A stretch of DNA of 29,687 nucleotides from Saccoglossus kowalevskii (Eukaryota > Hemichordata > Enteropneusta > Harrimaniidae): NCBI RefSeq assembly GCF_000003605.2, contig NW_003134363.1:223979-253665 (forward strand), given 5' to 3'. The notes under the pieces are model-generated. The model was not told the origin of the DNA, did no database searches, and worked only from the letters and a program-made list of their open reading frames with translations. Shown here piece by piece: positions 21,645 to 29,255 of this stretch; position 1 is the stretch's first letter, and the number at the start of each line of letters is the position of its first letter. The translations under genes and the position numbers were made by a program.

Positions 21645-22061
21645 TCAAATAACCAAGACAAATATTTTGAATGAATTTTTTATGAGTAATCCACCTAGAT
21701 TCGTTATTATTTCTGCACTATTAGTAATGTGGTCAGAGTACATCAAAATACCAACGGGTGGAAAATTATTATTTACATTCATGTAATTCGCTAATTTATT
21801 AATAATTAATGTAAACCGTAATGGGCTTAACATGCAACCACATTTGAAATTATCCGTTAAACCACCAATACTACAACAGACACGCGATTCAAGCTTACAG
21901 TGCAAAGACCTCAAAAAATACAATACCATGGAGACCATATGATATAAGCCTATGCCATAAATAATTTTACGAGAGAGGTATTTTTTGAACAAATGATTGC
22001 AAGAAAAATAAATTATCAAAATAAATTCGTAGTGTTTCGGGAAAACAAAAATAGAATACAT
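21645..22061 (-). pseudogene. Decayed LINE reverse transcriptase fragment
   Basis: The minus-strand frame retains the order of a non-LTR retrotransposon reverse transcriptase palm: an SIGGLTDNFKC block, then GCMLSPLRFTLIINKLANYM (compare the canonical QGCMLSP.LF...IN.L), then ILMYSDHITNSAE in place of the catalytic YADD box. The segment normally lying between FKC and GCML (the VRQ region) is deleted, and YADD is replaced by YSDH, so the polymerase is dead. Sequence on both sides no longer aligns by eye. Only this central part, about 140 codons, survives; no endonuclease domain or poly-A tail is visible. The clade is not certain. Confidence 0.85.
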
Positions 22062-22611
22062 AAACAGAACATATAGGCAACATTTATATTACATTGAAAT
22101 ACTAGTAGTAATATAATAATCAAAATATCAAATGAATATAAATAACGCTAGTCATAATAACAAGGTGAGTGTTATTTGCGCCCATAACATCGTCATTTTT
22201 TTAATGAGTTAGGAGAGGATATATTTTATTATTATTTATTATAATTTATGCTTATGTCTTTGTCATACTGTTGGTGATATAGCTATAATGGTAATTTGTA
22301 CTCATATTCGACTGTTTACTTTGCGAGGTCCCCTCGTGGCCATGACATGGGTGGATAAATTATATGTATGACGAATAAGAAAAAGCTAAAAATATAGTGT
22401 GATACCAACAAATTAATAATAATTAAGGACAAAACAAATTACATGACATCAGTAGTTACAGGACCAACTTGCAGAATCATTGAGTCTAACCAACCAAGAG
22501 TTGTGATGGATAGTCACTTGTCATGGCGACAACAAATAAATACGGTTAAACATAAAATAAGCATACTAACAAGAGAGTTTCTGTGAATTTGTGACCTTTT
22601 TCACAACTGGG
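22062..22611. other. Gene-free stretch
   Basis: AT-rich sequence between the LINE fragment and the hAT-like MITE. No supported gene, RNA or repeat ends. Confidence 0.45.
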
Positions 22612-22992
22612 CAGTGGTGGATCTCAGGCTAAGAGGGGGTTCTTGGGGCCCGGACCCCCCCCCCCACCCTGTTGAAAAACTTATTCAATTTGTTTTTGTA
22701 TAATATAAAAAAATCATTAACTTAGTCTGGCAATTTTAAAGTTTGCCCTCCCACCCATACAAAAATCCTGTACTGTAAAATGTCTAATTTTCACTGGGTT
22801 TAAATTTCACTGATTTACCATTTCAGGCATATTCAGTGGGTTTTAAATTCACGGTTTCGTCATTTAGATAATGTGTTCTATGCTAAATTTTACATATTCA
22901 CTGTGTTTTAATTTAGCGCATTTTTCCAGTCAGCGAAATAAGCTAAATTAAAACCCAGTGAATAATTACCCCCTTTACAGTATCCGCCCCTG
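22612..22992 (+). mobile_element. hAT-like MITE copy 1, interrupted
   Basis: Left end CAGTGGTGGATCTCAGGC, right end ATCCTG/TATCCGCCCCTG. Both halves match, in inverse, the uninterrupted element at 23662-23810, including GTTGAAAAA.TTATTCAATT, TTTTTGTATAATATAAAAA and ATCATTAACTTAGTCTGGC. The CAGTGGCGGATC-type inverted ends resemble hAT-superfamily MITEs. Flanks CTGGG and CTGGA may be a 5-bp target duplication. The element is split by a second MITE at 22773-22980. Confidence 0.85.
22773..22980. mobile_element. TA-target MITE nested in the hAT-like MITE
   Basis: The element lies between TA at 22771-22772 and TA at 22981-22982. With the flanking TA, the left end reads TACTGTAAAATGTCTAATTT, then TCACTGGGTTTAAATTT; the inverted right end reads TACTGTAAAGGGGGTAATTA, then TTCACTGGGTTTTAATTT. 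The paralogous element at 23662 reads ATCCTGTATCCGCCCCTG at this point, with a single TA, which proves insertion with TA duplication. The motif TTCACTGGGTTTTAAATT recurs about four times in the 208 bp. No coding capacity. Confidence 0.92.
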
Positions 22993-23661
22993 CTGGAATG
23001 CTTTGATTTTGTCAGGAATAACGTGTCGCTTACGCTCGGTTATTGTCTCCTGCCAAATATGCTAATTTTACCCATAGAGTTACCAAATCTACCAAATACC
23101 CTCGCTTGTCGTTTATAATCCCTAAATTAGTTACTTATACTACAATCATAAACCCTGGGGATCTTCTCTTGGATCAAAAGTAACGTAGATATAAATTTGA
23201 AATTAACCAAACATCCTGGGAAATGTTCAATAACAAATGCAAGCTCAAAACTGTCAAACAGCATTCCACTGAAGATTAGAAATATACCGAGCATAAAAAT
23301 ATCCAAACAAGAATTAAAAAAGTATGTGTTGTTATTTAATATTAAAATTTACTTTATAATATTTTGAAGGGTTTTGTATTATTTATTTTCTGTGTGTATA
23401 TATATTCACATATTTATCATTAAAACAAAAAAAATTGTATTCACACCCGAATTAATATTATTTTATATACTATATATTTTAGAATCTATATGAACTGTTA
23501 CAAATATTTAGCTGTCGATGTACGGACTAGATTGTGATTTATTGGGGATTGAGATTTCTTCAAGTTGTCGGCGACAAATATAGTCGAACTCAATATGGGA
23601 TATATCCCACAAAGAGTTGGAATACTAGTACTTATGTTAGCGTGTTAGTTTTATAATATAA
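22993..23661. other. Gene-free stretch between two related MITEs
   Basis: Very AT-rich with no supported exon, RNA or transposon ends. A small imperfect hairpin (GAATAACG...CGGTTATT) lies near 23018-23045. Confidence 0.45.
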
Positions 23662-23810
23662 CAGGGGCGGATACAGGATTTTTATATGGGGGGGGGGGGT
23701 CAAACTATAAAATCGCCAGACTAAGTTAATGATTTTTTTTTTATATTATACAAAAATAAATTGAATAAATTTTTCAACGGACCCCAAGAAACCCCCTAGA
23801 TCCGCCACTG
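23662..23810 (-). mobile_element. hAT-like MITE copy 2, uninterrupted
   Basis: Reverse-oriented relative of 22612-22992. It runs from CAGGGGCGGATACAGGAT to GATCCGCCACTG, with imperfect inverted ends (CAGGGGCGGAT and CAGTGGCGGAT). It carries a homopolymer of about 12 G (23688-23699) where copy 1 has mixed C-rich sequence. Flanking TATAA and TATGA may be a 5-bp target duplication. It supplies the empty site for the nested MITE. Confidence 0.9.
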
Positions 23811-23886
23811 TATGATGTTATCAGTGTTTCTCCGTATGTGGTGTTTATCAACTTTAAGCAAATGTTAATCTTTGATTAACGAAACC

Positions 23887-24036
23887 ATGGAAGGTAGTAG
23901 TAGTATTTATCAAGACGAAACTAACGAAAGAGTTATTTCGATATTCATGTTGTGTAATCAAAGCCAAACTGATGATACCGCACCATGGTTATGTATGGAC
24001 TCCGTAATAAGGGGTAGGTACTATTTATTTTTTTAA
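23887..24036 (+). CDS. Candidate first coding exon with strong Kozak
   Basis: ACCATGG is an ideal animal start context. The frame begins MEGSSSIYQDETNERV and continues to DDTAPWLCMDSVIR before running into a stop at 24036. A donor-like GGG|GTAGGT at 24013/24014 would cut it after 42 codons in phase 1, giving a hydrophilic N-terminus without a signal peptide. Acceptors in the following 400 bp are weak, and several frames there look protein-like, so the next exon is not fixed. No family recognised. Confidence 0.3.
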   Translation: MEGSSSIYQDETNERVISIFMLCNQSQTDDTAPWLCMDSVIRGRYYLFF

Positions 24037-24295
24037 ATAATAATTGTACTCAAGTTGTTACAGTTGACCCCTGAAGGTCATACATCCTGGTAATTTCTGG
24101 TTAAATTGTTATAATTAATTTACATGTTTATGCCTCACGGAATCAATTAATTTTATTTTATTGCATTCCCTTGGTTAGGATGTTAAAACTATGGGCGAGT
24201 CGTGCAAAAAACGTTATGTGTCTATTTATGAATCGAATCTCAAAGTGAACTCCACGAATGAAACTAGAATGAAAAGCAAACATATAAATAGTTGA

Positions 24296-24560
24296 TCGAA
24301 TGTCGAAAAAGATCACTCATGGTGTCATACATATCCCATTCGATGCCGATCTGACAAAGGTACATTTGTTGGGATAGTGCCACCAGTGATTAAAGAAATA
24401 AACGATTACCACACAGAGGGCGTTCCTTCCCTGCAGCAATTTCTCGCATCGGTAATATGGTTTGCCTATACAGAAAAGCTACGTTGGTTTGTTTCTCTTG
24501 TTTGGCACGGAAAAACTAAACGTCATGCTTTTTTTCTGCGAAATTACCGAAATATATTCC
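24296..24560 (+). CDS. Open frame of uncertain status, cut by a MITE
   Basis: This frame is open without interruption from a stop at 24293-24295 until a MITE begins at 24561. It includes CRSDKGTFVGIVPPVIKEI and NDYHTEGVPSLQQFLASV. A competing frame starts at an ATG (24301) and reads MSKKITHGVIHIPFDADLTK up to a donor-like AAAG|GTACAT. The minus strand is also partly open. I cannot choose between them. If the long frame were once coding, the MITE at 24561 would have ended it. Confidence 0.2.
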
Positions 24561-24931
24561 CAGTGGCAGCGGCACCATGGGGGCAGTGGGGTGGTCGCCC
24601 CACGAAAAATAGATCGTTGGGGCGTTGCCCCCACGATAAAATAAGGTGAAACACTCATCTATTTATCACTAAAATCCATCACAAATGTCGGTAGAAATGC
24701 ACACCGTGCGGCCCTTCCGCGCAAGGCCCCGAAACCTTCTGCACTTTACTCCCCAAAATGCAGAAAACAGCGTTTCAGAGGGTCTACATTTCAAAATTTT
24801 CCATGGGGAGCATGCCCCGGACCCCCCAAGAAAGGTCGCGCATTCGGCGCTCGATTAGTTAACATTCACACAATGTTAACTAATCACACAATCTTCGCCC
24901 CCACAGTCAAAAAAAGCTGCCGCCGCCTCTG
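24561..24931. mobile_element. hAT-like MITE 3 with ATTCC target duplication
   Basis: The left end CAGTGGCAGCGGCA and the inverted right end CAGAGGCGGCGGCA match at 12 of 14 positions. Perfect ATTCC lies directly outside both ends (24556-24560 and 24932-24936). The interior is CG-rich and differs from the MITEs at 22612 and 23662, apart from similar end sequence and a GGACCCCCCAAGAAA block. Near the right end is a perfect 14-bp hairpin (24853-24866 with 24872-24885). No transposase. Confidence 0.8.
24853..24885. repeat. Perfect 14-bp hairpin inside MITE 3
   Basis: GATTAGTTAACATT, loop CACAC, AATGTTAACTAATC. The two arms are exactly complementary, with a 5-nt loop. It is not followed by a T-run and lies inside a transposon, so a terminator role is unlikely. 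Confidence 0.9.
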
Positions 24932-24936
24932 ATTCC

Positions 24937-25771
24937 GGACACATGACTATTGAGGACAAGATGGTAACTTAGAACGCATATATGCAACCATCATAACATT
25001 CAACACAAATCGAGTACCAAATGCGTTATGATGGCGGTTATGTTCGGCAAACAATACCACATTTGCATTTTAGTTACAGGTAGTCATACCAAAGCTGAGT
25101 AATCGTTTACTGCGGATCCGCGGTACATATGTAATAAATACTATGTTACATGTAAATCTACACAGCCGTCTTGAAGTTTCAGGATATATTCAGGAATATA
25201 TTATTCCAGCTTTATATACTGTCTGCTAGCGGACTATGTGAGCAAAATGCATATTACAATTTTAAAAAAAAATTGCACAAAACAGAAATTAACAAATATG
25301 CTTATTTTAATCTTATTGATAGTAGATAAACGTCAGTGGCAGTTTACGGTTTACGGTTTTCAAGCTATCTTTATTAATGATTCAGAACTAACCAGCCAAA
25401 AGGCCAATGGTCAGGCGAGGGAATTCCTTTTTTCACAAGGGTCTGAGTTCAAGAGTTCATTAGCTACTCTAGAGCTAAAGCGCCCTCCAGTGTTCGTATC
25501 GGAGTGTTCGTTTATCTAAAGGACGTTTGAATGTAATAAGGTGTCGATAAAATTAATTCCGATTTAGATTTGAAAGGCTTATGCACTTTACGAGCAATTT
25601 GTATGCATACTATGTATCTATATTATTTAGCATAACCTTTTACAAATACTCATAAAGATAAATAATAATAATCTATTAATCATTTGATCAGTGTAATTAT
25701 GAGTAAAACAATATATTAACCGTATTAGTGGCACAAGGACCAGTGTACTTGCGCGAGACTGCGCTTCGCGC
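24937..25771. other. Upstream region of the secreted-protein candidate
   Basis: No supported gene. A plus frame at 25238-25519 has no splice or domain evidence. Just before the TATA box the sequence GCGCGAGACTGCGCTTCGCGC can form small GC-rich hairpins. Confidence 0.4.
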
Positions 25772-25780
25772 TATTTATAA
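25772..25780 (+). promoter_or_regulatory. TATA box of the secreted-protein candidate
   Basis: TATTTATAA lies 66 bp upstream of the ATG at 25846, directly after a GC-rich stretch. A start site about 30 bp downstream would give a 5' leader of roughly 40 nt, containing one upstream ATG (25824) that opens an 11-codon frame overlapping the main start. Confidence 0.5.
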
Positions 25781-25845
25781 CTGGATGAGAAACAAAGTGG
25801 TGTGCAACTTTTCCTGCTCAGTTATGCTAGTTAATTGGTGCGAAA

Positions 25846-25942
25846 ATGCGATCTAGGTCGTACATCTACTTGACTTGTGTGTTGCTTATTGTTTTTGGGC
25901 GCCATTTAGTGTTTGAGTGTGACGGGTTCGACACGAGAATTA
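25846..25942 (+). CDS. Exon 1, signal-peptide exon of an unknown secreted protein
   Basis: The ATG at 25846 is the first methionine after an in-frame TAG at 25828-25830. It opens 32 codons: a basic n-region (MRSRSYIY), a hydrophobic core (LTCVLLIVFG), then RHLVFECDGFDTRI. This is the composition of a eukaryotic signal peptide. The exon ends at an excellent donor, ATTA|GTAAGTA, leaving one base of a split codon (phase 1). Signal-peptide exons ending in phase 1 commonly precede phase 1-1 extracellular domain exons, and the next good exon (29019-29255) starts in phase 1, so the two can be joined in frame. A TATA box lies at the right distance upstream. Intermediate exons cannot be excluded. Function unknown. 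Confidence 0.55.
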
Positions 25943-25983
25943 GTAAGTAAAAGCATGGAACTACGAGTAGTTTTATGGTAACA

Positions 25984-26155
25984 AGTTTCTTTATAACCCA
26001 ATGTCGCCTGCGACTTTTGCTGCAGTTTATGCAGCTCTCTTGGTCGTGGTATACGTTGCGGGGCGATGGCCGCAACGTAATATCAAAATAGCTTAAGCGG
26101 CCAATAAGAGCTGCTAAACTGCAGCAACTGCGACTTGTATTTATAAAGTTGCAAG
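25984..26155. mobile_element. Foldback element with long inverted arms
   Basis: The left arm (about 25987-26046: CTTTATAA, GTCGC, TTTTGCTGCAGTTTATGCAG, CTCTCTTGGTCG) is matched inversely by the right arm (about 26097-26153: CGGCCAATAAGAGCTGC, TAAACTGCAGCAA, GCGAC, TTATAAAG), with small gaps. In the middle is a perfect 9-bp stem, ACGTTGCGG / CCGCAACGT, with loop GGCGATGG. Almost the whole 170 bp can fold on itself. A minus-strand frame crossing it starts with TTG and is not credible as a gene. Confidence 0.8.
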
Positions 26156-26602
26156 GTATAATGCAATCGTCTTCGCACGTCCACGGTTCCCGTAACAACG
26201 CTACTAACAGCAGTTTCAAGTCCCATGCATTAGTCCCGCAAAACTAGTACTATACCTATAGTATAAGTAGCTATGGGTCCATATCTTTTCTTGTGTTGTT
26301 CTTTAGTCTTTGTGATGGTATTTCAGTAATTTCTGATACATTTGGTGTCCTTAAACCTGTCATTTTTCAGACATTAGGATATTTATTGACAAAGTACTCA
26401 GACTTTTTGGCATCTCTACATTGAAAATATTTTGCAAGAATGAATTTAAACTTAACTAAATTGTCTCATTTCTTAACTAAATTGTAATAAAATACATGTT
26501 ATTTTAATTGTTGAATTTGATGTACTTTTATTTACAGTATGTTTGCCAACAGTTGTTGCTTCAAATACCATCACACCACAGGATTTGTTTTCAACTAATT
26601 TG

Positions 26603-26764
26603 TTAAATCGGGAGGGTTGTCACCTGCACACACGTGAGAATTGAGTCCCAAGTGATGATAACACACTCTAAAAACGCAAAGGCTCATGGGGAGATACTTG
26701 TTTGTAAACAATGACATGCTATGGCCATCTGACGCATGCGCAGGTGACGACTCACCCGCTTTAA
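26603..26764 (-). mobile_element. TTAA-ended MITE, copy 3 (162 bp), reversed
   Basis: Reverse-oriented copy of the elements at 16811 and 20749. The interior reads GAATTGAGTCCCAAG, AACGCAAAGGCTCATGGG and CTATGGCCATCTGACGCATG, the reverse complement of their interior. The ends are TTAAATCGGGAGGGTTGTCA on the left and GGTGACGACTCACCCGCTTTAA on the right. Confidence 0.9.
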
Positions 26765-27521
26765 TTCTTAACTATAACGTACTGTTATTTAAGGTAGTGA
26801 GAGGGGGAAAAATGAGTAACAGTTTAATTAGAACTTTACAAGTCCATTATTATGCATGCAGTTATGGCAATGTGTATGGTTTTAGAAAGCTTATATATAG
26901 AAGGATATGATCCTTTTTCTCCGTGAACCTCCAAAAAATATTTGTTTTTATGCGAGATTGGCTGTTTCTCGTCATTTGTTCTTTCTATGAGTTTAATTTT
27001 TTTCACCGTTGCCTTATAAGATAATGATCTTTGAACCTGGTCTCAGATTTTTTATGTATCTCAGTTCATGAGATATAGCCTGTTGAACTTTATTGACTAA
27101 ATTTCATGAACGTATCCATGATTTTGTGGCCAGAACTAAGAATCAAGGGAACATCTGAGGGATGTAATTTTGTAGCCCATTTCCTGATGAATAGTTGATG
27201 TAATTTGTGCATTGTTAGCTTAAAGGAATGTGTTGAAAAATGACATTTTCAATAGTCTAGATAGTCAAAAATTAGTTTCCATAAAAACACCATAAAACAT
27301 TTGTGGATACACAGATAATTAATTACCAAATTGACCATACTTACATGGTCAAGTATATCTAGGGAACTGTTTTAGAAAGTGGGTACTATATTGAACAAAA
27401 TGGTGTATGGCACAACTAATTTATTCAAATCACTTTGTTATGTTAAACATCTCCAACAGTACAATCTGTTCTCCAAACAAGGGGCGGGCCATTGCGGCAG
27501 CATTCATTTACTCACAGGATA

Positions 27522-27732
27522 TACTGTGAAATACTTTATTATAGCTGGAATTAATTTTCAATGAAAATACTTTTTGGGTGTTTTGTATGAAATTTATTTT
27601 TGCTGATTTTTGACAAGTTGAATGTAAAATACAGGAAAATGTTATATTTGCTGGATTTTATTTTCACTGATACATTCCTTCAGCAATAATAGCAAAAATT
27701 AATTCCAAGTGAAAATAAAGTATTTCACAGTA
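27522..27732. mobile_element. TA-flanked MITE, about 210 bp
   Basis: The left end TACTGTGAAATACTTTATTA continues TAGCTGGAATTAATTTT. The inverted right end reads TACTGTGAAATACTTTATTT then TCACTTGGAATTAATTTT. TA occurs at both edges. Similar length and end sequence (TACTGT.AAAT, TTTCACT.GG, AATTT) make it a diverged relative of the nested element at 22773-22980. No coding frame. Confidence 0.88.
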
Positions 27733-28513
27733 CTAATTTTTTTGCCTCCCGATAGAACAATTGAACAGAGCCATGTTAAACAGAAATTCACATATTTTGT
27801 TGTGTAGTATGTGGAGAGTCTAGTATATATGTTATATCACAGTCCTTCAATACTGAAGGGAATGTCGTAATATGAGTTATGTTCGTGCATACATCCACAG
27901 CCTTTCAAATGTGATGCATGTAGATGTATACAATACCACTGTCATGATTGTGATTTTGAAATTGTCATTTAACAAAGATGCTATAAAAAATACACGACAT
28001 CGATACGACACATTACGTCAACGTTCGGACAGTGCGGACAGACTTATTTGTTATACAAATACTGCTAATGATGTCCCACATAACACTGTCTTTAGTCTGT
28101 GGTGAACAACACTGAAATGGCAGAAAAACATTTCAGTATGTGATGAACCATGTCAACCCAGTAAAAAAAGACTCACTTACTTAAAAAAAAAAAAAATACA
28201 CCGAGAAAAGCTTCAAATCTAATTACTAGAGCGAGAATGTTTGTTTATGTTTTGAATGCGATCGCGTAATGATGATATAAGATATGATAAAGCTGGATGG
28301 TCAACAAATTAGTATGCAAATTAAATCCATTGTTTTTAGTCAGTCACTCTACCTGATATATAAATGTACAAAGGATATGTTTACCCATAGCTTGTTTCAT
28401 GAAAATAAACCAAAAACGAAAATGATGCACCCAAGTGCATTGCACATAGTAAATTTTGACCAGTGATGAAGAAAGTATACAATAGAATGTTTCATAGTCT
28501 TTTTTATCTTTTA

Positions 28514-28536
28514 TTTTTTTTTTTTTTTTTTTTTTT
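28514..28536. repeat. Poly-T tract, 23 nt
   Basis: An uninterrupted run of T next to repeat copy B. On the minus strand it is a poly-A run downstream of that repeat, so it could be a degenerate retroposon tail, but no matching target duplication was found. Confidence 0.9.
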
Positions 28537-28574
28537 CCATCTTGCAACCTTAAATGGTATATCATGTAAACTCA

Positions 28575-28915
28575 TTGAACTATTGTTCCATGGTCCTATG
28601 AAATAAAATTTTCTGGTATCATGATGACATATTTCGAGAATAGATAACAATGTTAAAAAAAATTGCATTTTTTGGCACTTTTTAAAATAAAGATTTTTGA
28701 AATTATTCAGAACAACAAAAATTACTTCATCATTCAAAATATGAATTTTTTCAGCCTTGGCTACCAGCCTACAATTTGACATACTATTTCTGCCATTGTT
28801 GCAAGTGTTACCTTACTGACAAAATTGGCCACTGTCCACAAAAATACAATATTGCCAAGGAGTACAATTCATTGCGAAATAAATAAATTCTGGGTATTAC
28901 ATTTATGAGTAGGCT
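28575..28915 (-). repeat. Interspersed repeat, copy B
   Basis: The reverse complement of 28645-28915 aligns with 11335-11662 (landmarks GCCTACTCATAAA, CCCAGA.TTTATT, TTTTAAAAAGTGCCAAAAAA). The adjoining 28575-28610 resembles the CATAGAACAATAG block of the duplicated segment at 12245-12620. A minus frame through it (including FKKCQKMQFF) has a counterpart in copy A, reflecting shared DNA and not necessarily a protein. Confidence 0.7.
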
Positions 28916-29018
28916 TTTTCTTTGTTAGGGGCTGCTGTGATCATTGCATGTATCGCTATGGATCCTTCTATTGGACTACTCTGTTATAATATCCATGTTT
29001 GATGACTTAATTTTTCAG

Positions 29019-29255
29019 TTGGGGTTGAAAATCATACGCCAGCTGATATCGTTGAGAATAGTGGACTTGTGAAACAAATATTGTGGAATACTCCTGTGAA
29101 ATGGACGATTTCTACCCTACCGTTTCCAATTCTTGATTGGTCTGTAGAGATTGGTTGCTTAAATGATACTGTTTGGGAATATACATATTCTGACTCAGGA
29201 AGACTGAGTATGTTTTATAGTCAAAGGGAATATCTAATGACATTTACTCAAGCAG
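29019..29255 (+). CDS. Exon 2, extracellular-type exon of the unknown secreted protein
   Basis: The acceptor TTAATTTTTCAG (to 29018) and donor GCAG|GTGAGT (from 29256) are both strong. The 237-nt exon (exactly 79 codons) begins and ends in phase 1, the symmetric class typical of shuffled extracellular domains, and its 5' phase matches the signal-peptide exon at 25846. The visible peptide includes GVENHTPADIVENSG, LVKQILWNTPVKWTISTLPF, DWSVEIGCLNDTVWEYTY and LSMFYSQREYLMTFTQAG. It has two N-glycosylation sequons (NHT, NDT), one cysteine and four tryptophans. The alternating hydrophobic pattern suggests beta strands. It might be half of an Ig-like or other beta-sandwich domain, but canonical Cys/Trp spacing is missing and I do not assign a family. 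Later exons lie beyond the window. Confidence 0.5.

Larger units (their letters stand above)
25943..29018 (+). other. Proposed intron 1, rich in repeats
   Basis: Between the donor at 25943 (GTAAGT) and the acceptor ending at 29018 (TTAATTTTTCAG) there is no other well-supported exon. The interval contains a foldback element, a TTAA-ended MITE, a TA-flanked MITE, a 23-nt T-run and a copy of an interspersed repeat. The stretches 26156-26602, 26765-27521 and 27733-28513 hold nothing else that I can support. Confidence 0.4.

Noticed and set aside
24377-24649. 90-codon plus frame as a complete gene
   Set aside because: It starts with GTG, its last third lies inside the MITE beginning at 24561, and competing frames are open over the same DNA.
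25866-26219. Minus-strand 117-codon frame beginning like a signal peptide (MKLLLVALL)
   Set aside because: The first codon is TTG, not ATG. The frame runs through a foldback element and antisense to the better-supported signal-peptide exon.
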